From NCBI RefSeq assembly GCF_051594765.1, contig NZ_JBPPGJ010000021.1, positions 38,590 to 102,589 on the forward strand: a DNA stretch of 64,000 bases. Reading direction: 5' to 3'. Shown piece after piece: positions 26,015-35,700 of the stretch. Both the position numbers and the translations under genes were made by a program. The first letter of the stretch is position 1, and each line of letters starts with the position of its first letter. This stretch comes from Paenibacillus_AR sp051594765. GTDB taxonomy: Bacteria > Bacillota > Bacilli > Paenibacillales > NBRC-103111. The notes under the pieces are model-generated. The model made no database searches. It saw only the letters and a program-made list of their open reading frames with translations, and was not told the origin of the DNA.

Positions 26015-26086
26015 TTAAGGCGCTGTGAAGCCTTAACCGAACCCGCCGCGTCCGGCGCTCCAACTTAAGGCGATTCACCGCCTTAA
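26015..26086. repeat. 72-bp direct repeat, copy 2
   Basis: Second copy of the unit at 25904-25975, starting 111 bp downstream. The two differences are in the small loop of the second hairpin (ATT for CCC context), leaving both stems intact. It ends 20 bp before the -35 of the regulator promoter. The 405-bp gap 25784-26188 otherwise holds no gene. Confidence 0.9.
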
Positions 26087-26105
26087 ATCTTACGGAAACC
26101 TGGCC

Positions 26106-26135
26106 TTGACAGGCGCGCCTGGCAAATATTATGAT
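26106..26135 (+). promoter_or_regulatory. Promoter of HTH regulator and M29 aminopeptidase
   Basis: Perfect -35 TTGACA at 26106-26111, 18-bp spacer containing the palindrome GGCGCGCC, -10 TATGAT at 26130-26135. Confidence 0.75.
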
Positions 26136-26188
26136 ACGAGTGAAAATATTTGACCGTCTCAGCGCAAAGAATGGAAAGGGAGATGCTT

Positions 26189-26854
26189 ATGAAGCTGGAG
26201 CGGGTGTTCGTCATCGAGGAATACGAGCAGCTGAAGGCTGTCAGCGACCCCTTCCGCACCAAGATTCTCAGCCATCTGATCGAGAAGGCCTATACCGGCC
26301 AGCAGTTGGCCCAGCTGCTGGAGCTTGCGCGGTCGAAGATCCACTACCACCTGAACGAGCTTGAGAAGAACGGCTTCATCCGCGTGGTGAAGACCGAGGT
26401 GAAGAACGGCATCATCCAGAAGTTCTACCGGGCCGTGGCCTGGAGCTTCGTGCCGGGTGACCGTCTTCTGCCCCACCGAACCGAGGTGGAGAACTATTTT
26501 CGCGAGTATACGCTGAACGCGTTGAACCGGGCCCGGCTGCGGGCCTTGTCCGCTCCGGAGGAGGCCTTCCAGGTGCAGACCGCCGAACGGGACTCTTGGC
26601 CTCGGATCACCCTCCAGATGGAGGTCCGCGTGAAGCCCGAGCGGTTCGCCGAGTGGCTCTCCCGTTACCGCAAGCTGGTGCAGGAGCTCGATGAGATGGA
26701 GGCGGGCGAAGAGGAGGAAGGCAAGCTGTTCTATATGACCACGGTCGGGTTCCAGATCGACCAGCCGTGGTTCGAAGGCGATGAGCCGGAGGAAGGGCAG
26801 GCCTATGTGAAAGCGGCGCAAGAGCAAGACGAGACGAAGAATGGAAAGGTGTGA
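26189..26854 (+). CDS. ArsR-like winged-helix transcriptional regulator
   Basis: A 221-residue predicted DNA-binding regulator. The N-terminal winged helix (about 10-90) reads EQLKAVSDPFRTKILSHLIEKAYTGQQLAQLLELARSKIHYHLNELEKNGFIRVV, an ArsR/HTH_20-type helix-turn-helix. The C-terminal half is of unknown fold and acidic at the end, and carries no obvious metal-binding cysteines, so it is not a typical metal sensor. ATG 26189 is preceded by AAGGGAG at a 6-nt spacing. The gene ends 6 bp before the aminopeptidase, which it may control. Confidence 0.85.
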   Translation: MKLERVFVIEEYEQLKAVSDPFRTKILSHLIEKAYTGQQLAQLLELARSKIHYHLNELEKNGFIRVVKTEVKNGIIQKFYRAVAWSFVPGDRLLPHRTEVENYFREYTLNALNRARLRALSAPEEAFQVQTAERDSWPRITLQMEVRVKPERFAEWLSRYRKLVQELDEMEAGEEEEGKLFYMTTVGFQIDQPWFEGDEPEEGQAYVKAAQEQDETKNGKV

Positions 26855-26860
26855 GGGACC

Positions 26861-27976
26861 ATGGTAGATCCCCGTTTGACGAAGCTGGCTGACGTGCTGG
26901 TAAACTACTCCACCCGCGTGCAGAAGGGGGAGAATGTGCTGATCGAAGCCTTCGGCATTGACAATGCCTTGGTGAAGGAGCTGGTGAAGAAGGTCCATGC
27001 GGCAGGGGGCAACCCCTTCGTCAACCTCCGCGACCAGGCCGTAACCCGTCAGCTGCTGCTGGAAGGCAACGAGGAGCAGATTAAGGCTTGGGCCGACTAC
27101 GACAAGTACCAGATGGAGAGAATGCAGGTGTATATCGGGGTCCGCGGCGGCTCCAACATCAACGAGATGTCCGATGTGCCCTCCGACAAGCAGAAGCTGT
27201 GGAGCTCCCTGTACCAGACACCGGTCCATTTCACCACCCGTGTCAACGGCACCCGCTGGGTGGTCCTCCGGTACCCGACTCCGTCTATGGCCCAACTGGC
27301 CGGCATGAGCACCGAAGCCTTCGAGAATTTCTACTTCGACGTCTGCACCCTGGATTACGGCAAAATGAACCAGGCCATGGACGCCCTGAAGGCCTTGATG
27401 GACCGTACGGACCGCGTGCGTCTGACCGGCGTGAACACCGATCTGACCTTCTCCATCAAAGGCATCGGCGCCATCAAATGTGCTGGCGAGATGAACATTC
27501 CGGACGGCGAGGTCTACACGGCGCCGGTCAAGGACAGCGTCAACGGCATCATCTCCTACAACGCGCCGACACCGTACAACGGCTTCACCTTTGAGAACGT
27601 GGTCCTGGAATTCAAGGACGGCAAAATCGTAAAGGCCACCGCCAACGAGACCGACCGGATCAACGGCATTCTTGACACCGACGACGGCGCCCGCTACATC
27701 GGCGAGTTCGCCATCGGCGTGAATCCGTTCATCAAGGAGCCCATGAAGGACATCCTCTTCGACGAGAAGATCGACGGCAGCTTCCACTTCACCCCGGGTG
27801 CGGCTTACGACGAAGCCTTCAACGGCAATAAGTCCGCCGTCCACTGGGATATGGTATTCATCCAGCGTCCCGAATACGGCGGCGGCGAGATCTGGTTCGA
27901 CGACGTGCTGATCCGCAAGGACGGCCGGTTCGTGCTGCCGGAGCTGGAGCAGCTGAACCCCGAGAATCTGAAGTAA
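26861..27976 (+). CDS. Aminopeptidase, M29 family
   Basis: Thermophilic-type metalloaminopeptidase (AmpS/AmpII/PepS family), 371 residues, removing N-terminal residues from peptides in the cytoplasm. The opening LTKLADVLVNYSTRVQKGENVLIEA is characteristic. The C-terminal metal site uses residues in GEFAIGVNPFIKEP, GSFHFTPGAAYDEA and SAVHWDMVFI (Glu, His, His, Asp). It is co-transcribed with the HTH regulator (6-bp gap) and ends at a strong terminator. Confidence 0.93.
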   Translation: MVDPRLTKLADVLVNYSTRVQKGENVLIEAFGIDNALVKELVKKVHAAGGNPFVNLRDQAVTRQLLLEGNEEQIKAWADYDKYQMERMQVYIGVRGGSNINEMSDVPSDKQKLWSSLYQTPVHFTTRVNGTRWVVLRYPTPSMAQLAGMSTEAFENFYFDVCTLDYGKMNQAMDALKALMDRTDRVRLTGVNTDLTFSIKGIGAIKCAGEMNIPDGEVYTAPVKDSVNGIISYNAPTPYNGFTFENVVLEFKDGKIVKATANETDRINGILDTDDGARYIGEFAIGVNPFIKEPMKDILFDEKIDGSFHFTPGAAYDEAFNGNKSAVHWDMVFIQRPEYGGGEIWFDDVLIRKDGRFVLPELEQLNPENLK

Positions 27977-27980
27977 AGCA

Positions 27981-28027
27981 AGAAGCCCTTCCCAACCGGA
28001 TCGCTCCGGTCAGGAAGGGCTTCTCTA
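27981..28027. terminator. Terminator after aminopeptidase
   Basis: 12-bp outer stem (27981-27992 with 28013-28024) plus an inner CCGGA/TCCGG stem, ending TTCTCT. It lies between convergent genes. Confidence 0.75.
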
Positions 28028-28047
28028 TCATTCAGAGGCTGATGGCA

Positions 28048-28236
28048 TCATTCCAGGAAGACCCGGGCCTTCTCGAGGCTTCGGATCAGCTCGTCCAGCT
28101 GGTCCGGCCGATCGAAGTGGACCGTCACATACCGGGGCACGCTGCCGCCGGATGAGACCTCCAGCATGCAGACCTTGCGCTCATCGTCCACCGTCACATT
28201 GAGAAGATCCTCGGAAAGCAGCTGAACCCACGCCAT
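28048..28236 (-). CDS. Small conserved-looking cytosolic protein
   Basis: A 62-residue protein, MAWVQLLSEDLLNVTVDDERKV onward, with two beta strands then an amphipathic helix (DQLDELIRSLEKARVFLE). No family is recognised. GAGGAG lies upstream of both possible starts, TTG 28242 (close spacing) and ATG 28236 (11 nt). It sits 16 bp after the signal peptidase gene and is probably in the same transcript. Confidence 0.6.
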   Translation of the reverse strand: MAWVQLLSEDLLNVTVDDERKVCMLEVSSGGSVPRYVTVHFDRPDQLDELIRSLEKARVFLE

Positions 28237-28252
28237 ACGCAACCCAGCTCCT

Positions 28253-28795
28253 CTACTCGAATATCTTAAATTGACGGAACGGGTAGAGCCGGAGCATGGC
28301 CTTGCCTTCCACGCTGGTCTTGGACATGGTTCCCAGGTTCCGGCTGTCCTCGCTGTGCTCCCGGTTATCCCCCAAGACGAAATAGGCGTTATCCGGCACT
28401 GTCAGAGGCAGCTTGACCCGCCCGGGAAGTGTGCGGCCTGCCGCGTAAGGCTCTTCCAGACGCTCGCCGTTGATCCAGACGGAGCCGTCCTTGATATCTA
28501 ACACGTCACCGGGCAATCCGATGATCCGCTTGACCAATCTGCGGTCGGACTCGGGACCGTTCACAATTACGATATCGCCGCGTTCCGGCTCGGAGAACTT
28601 GTAGACCAGCCGGTTCTCCACCAGCCGCTGTCCCTCTGCCAGAGTGGTATCCATGGAATGCTGCTCCACCCGGACCTGGGCGAAGGCATAATTCTGTATT
28701 AGGAAGGAGATGAGAACGGCCGAGCCGAGAGTCAGGGTCCAATCCTTAAGCTCTTTGCGCCAGCCGCCGCGGCGCGCTTTGGATTTCGGTTCCAT
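28253..28795 (-). CDS. Signal peptidase I
   Basis: Membrane serine protease that removes signal peptides from exported proteins; 180 residues. One N-terminal membrane helix (about 20-40) is followed by the catalytic Ser47 in VEQHSMDTTL and Lys89 in RRLVKRIIGLPGD, then the conserved GDNREHSEDSRNLG block. This is the short single-span Gram-positive (SipS-like) form. Classic members have SMxPT; here SMDTTL replaces the proline. Start at 28795 has AAGGAAG 6 nt upstream; the longer frame to 28855 lacks a site. Confidence 0.93.
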   Translation of the reverse strand: MEPKSKARRGGWRKELKDWTLTLGSAVLISFLIQNYAFAQVRVEQHSMDTTLAEGQRLVENRLVYKFSEPERGDIVIVNGPESDRRLVKRIIGLPGDVLDIKDGSVWINGERLEEPYAAGRTLPGRVKLPLTVPDNAYFVLGDNREHSEDSRNLGTMSKTSVEGKAMLRLYPFRQFKIFE

Positions 28796-28891
28796 GAGAA
28801 TCTTCCTTTCGTAAGAAGGATATGCACTTCCATTCATACGGCCGGCTACAGCCAAAAGTTGCGCTGTCCCAGGATTTTCCTCGGACAGGGA

Positions 28892-30043
28892 TCAACCGTT
28901 CACCAGAGCCTGCTTCTGCCGGGTAAACTTGCACACCTTGTTCTTGCCCGTCGTCTTCGCCTGGTACATGGCCTCGTCGGCCTGCTTCACGAGGGAGTCG
29001 GCGTTGACGCCCTTCTTCGCCTTGCTGTAGCCCACGCTGACCGTGACCCCGGCCTCGGCTTCCACACGGGCACGGATGGCCTCCGCCAATTCTCCGGCAT
29101 GGGCGTCCGGATCGGTCACCATGACGACCATTTCCTCCCCGCCCAGCCGGCCGCTGATTCCGACCTCCTCGGAGAGCTCCATCAGGATGCGGGCTACCTT
29201 TTTGAGCGCCTCGTCGCCTTTCTCATGGCCTTGGGTGTCGTTCAGTTTCTTGAAGTTGTCGATATCGGTAAAGATGACGGAAACGGGAACCCCATGGTTC
29301 AAATATTGCTCGAGCCGTCCCATGAAAAAACGCCGGTTGTACATGCCCGTCAGAGCATCGGTGATCGACCGGTTGTAGGTCGCCTGCAGCAGCTCCACCA
29401 CGCGCTCGAAGAGAATGAGGAACAGGCTGGCGTAATAAAGGATCAAGAAGCAGCTGGATGCCGCCGACAGCAGCGGATAGTCCGATCCGAACAGGTACCG
29501 GTGGGCGACCAGCAGGAGCTGATGGATGAAGTACAGGGTCAGGCCGGTCTGGTAGCGTCCCCATTGCCCCACGAACGGAGTGATCCATTGGTGGCAGAGG
29601 AAGAGGACGAGGAACATATAGAGCTCCACGCCCAGATCCTGAAGCAGGAGCACCTGCTCAGGAGAGCCGCCGTAGCCGCCGAAGACGACATGCAGGAGCG
29701 ACAGCAGGAAGGCCAGGCCGATCGCCGTATAAGTCAGGACATACTGCCGGATGCGGGACGCGTTGTACAGCTGGTAGATGCCGAGATTCAGGAGGATGAA
29801 GGACACGGCCTTGAGCAGCAGGGCCAGATAGCCTAACGTGCCGCCGGACCCGTCCGCCAGGATCAGGAGCATATGCTGCGCCATCACGACGAGAAGCGAC
29901 AGGGACAAGGAGAAGTAAGCCTTCTTCCGGCGGCTTAAGAAGAGCCGGACCGTCATGGCCAGCATCAGGATGAGCATCATGAGAATCAAGGACGAGAAGT
30001 AAATTCCGCTTAAGGGGCCCAACAAAAGCTCGGTGAACGGCAT
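28892..30043 (-). CDS. Membrane diguanylate cyclase (GGDEF domain)
   Basis: Predicted to make cyclic-di-GMP from two GTP; 383 residues. The first 220 residues contain about six to seven hydrophobic helices, a membrane sensory module of no named family. The GGDEF domain follows (about 220-375): DALTGMYNRRFFMG, VIFTDIDNFKKLNDTQGHEKGDEAL and the active-site signature as GGEEM. The residues before it do not fit the RxxD inhibitory site, so product inhibition is probably absent. GGAGGAG precedes the ATG at 30043. It is divergent from the glycosyltransferase gene. Confidence 0.9.
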   Translation of the reverse strand: MPFTELLLGPLSGIYFSSLILMMLILMLAMTVRLFLSRRKKAYFSLSLSLLVVMAQHMLLILADGSGGTLGYLALLLKAVSFILLNLGIYQLYNASRIRQYVLTYTAIGLAFLLSLLHVVFGGYGGSPEQVLLLQDLGVELYMFLVLFLCHQWITPFVGQWGRYQTGLTLYFIHQLLLVAHRYLFGSDYPLLSAASSCFLILYYASLFLILFERVVELLQATYNRSITDALTGMYNRRFFMGRLEQYLNHGVPVSVIFTDIDNFKKLNDTQGHEKGDEALKKVARILMELSEEVGISGRLGGEEMVVMVTDPDAHAGELAEAIRARVEAEAGVTVSVGYSKAKKGVNADSLVKQADEAMYQAKTTGKNKVCKFTRQKQALVNG

Positions 30044-30218
30044 GTGCTCTCCTCCGGAAAAATGACAAATTTCGATGACGCAGATTCTATCATTATACCA
30101 AAAACTTTGTCCCCGTGTTCTCTTTTCAGTGACGGACATAGAAGTTACAATAATATGGATGGCAAGGGCGAGAGGGCCCTTGCGGACGAACCTGTAGACG
30201 AGATCAGGAGGGAACCCC

Positions 30219-31376
30219 ATGAGAATATTGCAGGCGCTGTTTTTCCCGCCCGAGCAGCCTGGAGGCGTATCGTCCATGGTACCGTACATCCAGGAGAGGT
30301 TTCACAAGAAGGGCTGGGATATGGAGCTCTTCTCGCTGCCCAAGCGCGTGCGGGGCAAAGGGACGGAAGAGGTGGAGTTCCATACCTTCGAATGGCGCAA
30401 GTATGCGGGCAACCCGATTGTCGATAAATACATTCAGACTTACAAGGATTATGTCTGGTGGACCAAGCTCCGTCTGAAGAGCAGCTTCGATCTCATCCAC
30501 GCCCACCATCCCATCGCGGGGCTCGTGATGAAGCAGCTGTATCCGGACACGCCGGTCATGATTACGATTCACTCCAGCTACGAGCGCGAGCTTCTCCTGA
30601 ACGGGAAGATCCGGGAGGACGGTCCGGAGATCGAATTCCTGACCTCTCTGTACGGAGAGCTGGAGGACCGCTTGAATCAGATCGTGACCGTGTCCAACTC
30701 CTTCAAGGGCTATCTGGCCGATTACGTCCAGGATGCGGAGAAGATCGGGCTGATCCCGAACGGCTTCGACCAGCGACGGTTCCGGCCGATTCCCCATGAG
30801 AACGAAGTGGCCCAGCTTATCACCGTCTGCCGTCTGGTTCCCGCCAAGGGGCTCGACACGCTGCTGGAGGCCTGCTCCATCGTGAAGAGAAAGGGGCTAC
30901 CCTTCGTGCTTCATCTGATCGGAGACGGACCCATGCGTCCCGAGCTGGAGCAGATGGCCATTGAACGAGGCATCTACCATGACACCATCTTCTACGGGTA
31001 CATGCTGCATCCGGAGGAGTTCATGCCCTTCTTCGACATCTTCGTGCTGCCGTCGCGGGCGGAAGCCTTCGGCTCGGTCTTTGCGGAAGCGGCGCTGTGT
31101 CTCTTAGCTTTGGTCGGCACCGATGTGGGCGGGATTGCGGAGCAGATCGAGGATGGGCGCAACGGCCTCCTGGTGCCGGTGGGCAATGCCCAGGCGTTGG
31201 CGGCCGCCCTCGAGAAGCTGATCCTCGATCCGGATTACCGGTACGGTCTGGCCCGCTCCGCCCGGGAGAAGGCGAAGAAATCCTACTCCATGAACCGGGT
31301 GATTCAGCAGCTGTCCAAGGTGTATCTGGATTACAAGAAGGAGGAGCCCGAGCCGGGCCCGGAAGGAGAGGCTTGA
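30219..31376 (+). CDS. Glycosyltransferase family 4
   Basis: A 385-residue GT-B glycosyltransferase using a nucleotide sugar, probably in cell-surface glycan assembly. N-terminal acceptor domain: RILQALFFPPEQPGGVSSMVPYI with the glycine-rich loop. C-terminal donor domain: VCRLVPAKGLDTLLEA, LIGDGPMRPELE and the nucleotide-sugar motif LPSRAEAFGSVFAEAALC (EX7E pattern). Donor and acceptor are unknown. AGGAGGGAA precedes the ATG. The following nuclease gene starts one base after its stop codon, which is functionally unexpected. Confidence 0.88.
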   Translation: MRILQALFFPPEQPGGVSSMVPYIQERFHKKGWDMELFSLPKRVRGKGTEEVEFHTFEWRKYAGNPIVDKYIQTYKDYVWWTKLRLKSSFDLIHAHHPIAGLVMKQLYPDTPVMITIHSSYERELLLNGKIREDGPEIEFLTSLYGELEDRLNQIVTVSNSFKGYLADYVQDAEKIGLIPNGFDQRRFRPIPHENEVAQLITVCRLVPAKGLDTLLEACSIVKRKGLPFVLHLIGDGPMRPELEQMAIERGIYHDTIFYGYMLHPEEFMPFFDIFVLPSRAEAFGSVFAEAALCLLALVGTDVGGIAEQIEDGRNGLLVPVGNAQALAAALEKLILDPDYRYGLARSAREKAKKSYSMNRVIQQLSKVYLDYKKEEPEPGPEGEA

Positions 31377-31377
31377 T

Positions 31378-32724
31378 GTGGAAGGCTTTCGCTTCATTCA
31401 TGCCGCGGACCTGCACCTGGACAGCCCCTTCGCGGGGCTCTCCGGGGTGCCGGACGGCGTAAGGGCCGTCCTCCGCGAGTCCACCTTCACCGCGCTGAAC
31501 CGGCTGGTGGAGCTGGCGGTGAGGGAGAAGGCGGATTTTGTACTGATTGCCGGAGATGTCTATGAATCGGCGGGCCGGTCCCTGCGGGCGCAGGTCCGGT
31601 TCGGACAAGCCATGAAGCGTTTGGCGGAGAGCGGAATCTCCGCCTTTGTCGTTCATGGGAACCATGATCCGATGGACGGAAGAGCTGCCAAGCTGGAGCT
31701 GCCTCGCACCGTCCACGTGTTCCCGGCGGGCCGGGCGGAGCGGGCGCCAGTCCTCCTGCCCGGGCGGGGCCATGTGGCTGACGTGTGGGGAATCTCTTAC
31801 CCAACGGCAGCGGTTCGGGAGAATTACGCTTCCCTGCTGGGGCGGAGGGATGAGCCGCAGGAAGCACCGTACCGCATCGGTCTCCTGCATGCGAATGTGG
31901 ACGGCGCAGCCGACCATGCGGATTATGCGCCGTGTACGCTGCGGGAGCTGACTGCAGCCGGGATGGACTATTGGGCGTTGGGGCATGTGCATACCCGGCG
32001 GGTGCTGCACGAGAGCCCCTATGTCGTTTACCCCGGCAATCTGCAGGGCCGCAGTGTCCGGGAGACGGGGGCCAAGGGCTGTTATATGGCGGAGGTGGAC
32101 GAAGGAGGGGGTACCGCTCTTACCTTCCATCCGTTGGACGGAGTCCGTTGGATGCGGAAGGCCGTATCGATCGCGGGCCTCACCACGGAGCAGGAGCTGA
32201 AGGACCGGCTGGAGCTGGCCCTGGAGGAGACCCGAAGCGCAGCGGAGGGACGACCCTCGGTGCTCCGGCTGGAGCTCACCGGCCGGGGGCCCCTGCACCG
32301 GGCCCTCCGCCGGGGATTAGGGGCGGAGCTCCTGGAGGAGCTCCGCCTTGGGGAGACGGAGCGGGGCGGCCTGGGGGACGCGGATTCGGCCCAAGGCGAA
32401 GGCATCGACTTCGTCTGGCCGGAGGCCCTGCGGATCCACACGGCGCCGGAGGCGAATTGGGCGTCGGCGGCCGCCTCGGAGGGGCTGTTGGGAGACGTGC
32501 TGCGTCTGGCTGAGTCTCTCCGGAGCAACCCGGAGGAGCTGGGCAGGTTCGCCGCCAGATGCCTGGAGCCGCTGAGCGTCCATCCCAAGGCCGGCGCACT
32601 GCTTCGCCGCTCCGGCTTGATGGGGACGGAAGGACCGGACCCGGAGGAGGCGGCGGAATGGCTGCGTCAAGCGTCCGATTGGCTGCTGGACCGTCTTGTG
32701 GACGAATCCGGGGAGGAGAGCTAA
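31378..32724 (+). CDS. YhaO-type (SbcD/Mre11-like) DNA exonuclease
   Basis: Calcineurin-like metallophosphoesterase, 448 residues, the nuclease half of an SbcCD/Rad50-Mre11-like pair. Motifs in order: FRFIHAADLHLDSPF (DxH), LIAGDVYES (GDxxE/D), VHGNHDPMD (GNHD), IGLLHANVDG (H) and ALGHVHTRRVL (GHxH), the full Mre11-type active site. The C-terminal half is variable and Ala/Gly/Arg-rich. GTG 31378 is the start with GGAAGGAGAGG upstream. The ATPase partner follows 69 bp later. Confidence 0.9.
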   Translation: MEGFRFIHAADLHLDSPFAGLSGVPDGVRAVLRESTFTALNRLVELAVREKADFVLIAGDVYESAGRSLRAQVRFGQAMKRLAESGISAFVVHGNHDPMDGRAAKLELPRTVHVFPAGRAERAPVLLPGRGHVADVWGISYPTAAVRENYASLLGRRDEPQEAPYRIGLLHANVDGAADHADYAPCTLRELTAAGMDYWALGHVHTRRVLHESPYVVYPGNLQGRSVRETGAKGCYMAEVDEGGGTALTFHPLDGVRWMRKAVSIAGLTTEQELKDRLELALEETRSAAEGRPSVLRLELTGRGPLHRALRRGLGAELLEELRLGETERGGLGDADSAQGEGIDFVWPEALRIHTAPEANWASAAASEGLLGDVLRLAESLRSNPEELGRFAARCLEPLSVHPKAGALLRRSGLMGTEGPDPEEAAEWLRQASDWLLDRLVDESGEES

Positions 32725-32793
32725 GAGGAATAAGTTTGGCTGGCAAGGTGTGTGAACCGGCAGGGATTCCACAAGCACGGGAGGTGTTGAAGC

Positions 32794-35700
32794 GTGATCA
32801 TACGGCAGATTCGGGCGGAGGGCTTCGGCGCTCTCCGGGACCGGACCGTGGAGCTGGAAGGGCCGGTAACGGTATTGTACGGGCCGAACGAAGCGGGGAA
32901 GAGCACGCTGCTTCAGCTGATCCGGGCGGTGCTTTTCGGCTTCCCGTCACGAAGCCAATCTTCGGAGCGGTACGAGCCGGTGGGCGGCAGAGCCCATGGT
33001 GGGCTGCTGGAGCTTGAGACGCAGGCGGGAGAGCGGGTTCGCGTCGTCCGGTATGCCGGAGGCGACACAGCCGGAGGGCGAGGGCGGAATCCGTCGGCCG
33101 GCACCCTGCGCGTGATCTTCCGGGACGGAACGGAAGGGAGCGAGGAGCTCCTCCGGCAGCTGCTGGGGGGCGTGACGGCGGAGCAGTTCCGCAACCTGTT
33201 CGCCTTCACCCTGACGGAGCTGCAGGAGCTCCGCACCTTGACCTCGGGCGAGCTGGGAGGCTTCCTGCACAGCGCCGGTCTGGGGGTCCGGGCCTCGGCG
33301 GTGGCCGAGACCGAGCGGCGGCTGGCGCAGGAGCTGGAGGCACGGTTCCGCCCGAGGGGCAAGAACCAGGGCATCGGCCGGCTCTTGGCCGAAGCCGACC
33401 GGCTGGAGGCGGAATGGCGGCGCAGCCTGGCCGCCGCCGGGCGATACAACGCCATGGCCGACGAACTGGAGCGGCTGGCGGAGGAGATCGCCTCCGAGGA
33501 GGAGGAGCTGGCCGCCCTCCGGGAGGAGCTGGCGTTTCTCCGCGCCGCAGGGCCCTTGCGGGACAAATGGGTCCGCAGCGAGACGCTTCGGAAGCTGCGG
33601 AGCGAGCTGGCCCCGCTAACCGCCAGCCGGCCTCCCTATCCGGAGGACGGTCTGGAGCGCCATGAAGCGCTGATCGCGGAGCTGGAGCGCCGGGACGAGG
33701 AGGTCCGCCGGCTTCAGGCCGCCGAGCAGCGCTGGCTGCAGCGGCTGGAGGCCTGGACGGAGGAGGACGAGGCTGTGGCCGCCGGGCGTTGGCGGCTTGA
33801 GGAGCTGTTGGGCCGGCTCCCGCTGTACCGGAACGGATTCGTCCTCGAGTCGGAGCTGGCCGCCGAGCTGGACCAGACGAGGGAACAGCATCGCTTGAAG
33901 CGGGGAGAGCTCGGCTTGGCTCCGGATTCCGGAGGGGGCTCCGAGGTGGAGCCGATTCCTTTATCAGCCCAGGCAGAGGCTCGGGAATGGCTCACCCGGT
34001 CGATGGAGCTGGCGGAGCGCAAGCGGCGTATGCTGGCGGAGCGGGAAGGGCTGTTACGATCCCTTGCCGAAGCGGAGCTGCGTACGGCGGAACGTGCAGG
34101 GGAGCTGGCAGCCCTGAAGGAGCGGCTCCGCCGCCAGTACCCGGGCTGCACGGATGCCCAAGCGTCCGACTTGCAGGAGCTGGTGCGGGAGCTGCAGCGG
34201 GAGTGGCGTCAAGCGGAGCGGCTGGAGCAGGAGCTCCGGCACCTGGAGGAACGGGAGCTGGAGAGGCTGCTCCAGCTGGAGCAGCTGCAGGCCGCCTCGC
34301 GGAAGGCCGGGGGAAGCGATTCCCGCTGGCTGCGAATGCCGGGGGGATTCGCTCTGGCTGTTGCAGCAGGCTGGGCAGGTTGGTTCGCCCTCCGGCAGGA
34401 ATGGCTTCCGGCTATGATCGGGGGCGTGTTATGGGCGGCAGCGGGAATATGGATTCTTCTGGCGTCGACCAGGGGAATCGGATTGTCGGAGGCCGCCGGT
34501 CCGAACCAAGCCGGAGGGCCTCGAACCCGGTCCGGCCGACGTTACACCGGAAGCGATCCATCCCCGCTGGAGATGAAGCGGCGGGAGCTCCAGGCGGCCC
34601 GTGAAACCGGCGAGGGCCGGATCCGTTCCCGTCTGGAGGCCGTCGGAATCGGCAGGGAGACGGCTGCAGCTGCGGCCGGTACCAGGGCCGGGACCTCCGG
34701 GCTTCCGGATTGGGAAGACCCGGAATTCCCCGATCGGCTCGAGCGGTGGATGGCCGGCTTGACCGAAGCATTCCGGGAGCTGGCCCGGCTTGAGGAGCGG
34801 CTCACGGATGCGGAAACGGCACACGCCGCCCTGCGGGAGCAGGAGGGCCGGATGCGCAAGGCATTAACGCGCCTGGAGGCGGATGGGGCCATACTTCAGG
34901 AGGAATGGTCCGCCTGGCTGCTGCAATGGGGGATCGGGATGGAGCTTCCCCCGGAGTATGCGCCGGATGTGCTGGAGCGTCTGGAGCAGATCCGGGGGCT
35001 CCGGAGCCGCCTAAGCAAGCTGGAAGCGCAGCTTGCCGGTGCGCTAAGTGAACGCGCGGACTTCGAAAGGGCATGCCGGTCACTGACGGCCTGGTCAGAC
35101 CGGGATGAGGCGGACCTTCCTGCAGCCTTGGAGCGGCGGAAGGAGGAGCTCTCCCGGGTCCTCGAGGGGCTGGCCGGCGTGAAGGAGGCCGAAGCGGCCC
35201 TGGCGCCTCTGCGCGTAGAGCTGGAGGAGGCGCAGAACAGCCGGCTCATCACTGCCCGCAAGCTGGAATTCCTCTGGGCGGAGGCGGGAGCGGCTGGGCC
35301 AGAAGAGTTCCGGCGCTTCGGGGCGGAATCGGCACGGCTATGCGCCTGTGAGGAGGAGCTTCGCGGAATCCAAGAGCTTCTGGCGGCGGGGGTCGGTCCG
35401 GAGCGGGTTGCCCAGCTGGAGAAGCATCTGTCCAGCCGTGGGGAAGAAGACTTGGCCGAGGAGGTGGTTCAGCTGGAGAACCGTCTCCTGGCGCTGACAG
35501 CCCGGCTCGACCAAGCCAAGGAACGAAAGGGGCATTTGGCGGGCGAATGCGGACGCCTCCTGGAGGGCTCCTCCCATGGAGATAAGAGGGAGCAGCAGGA
35601 GGAGCTGGTCGCCCGGTTCCGGGAGGAAGCCTCCCAATGGGCCGTGTACGCCATGGCCGCCGGGCTGCTGCGCCGGGCGAGGGAGACCTATGAGCGGGAG

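Noticed and set aside
25791..26078. 95-codon frame across the 72-bp repeats (RLKLERRTRRVRLRLHSAL twice)
   Set aside because: The repetition comes from the DNA repeat; no ribosome site, and the peptide looks non-protein.
25904..26086. CRISPR array
   Set aside because: Only two 72-bp units with internal palindromes and no cas genes; unit length is far above CRISPR repeats.
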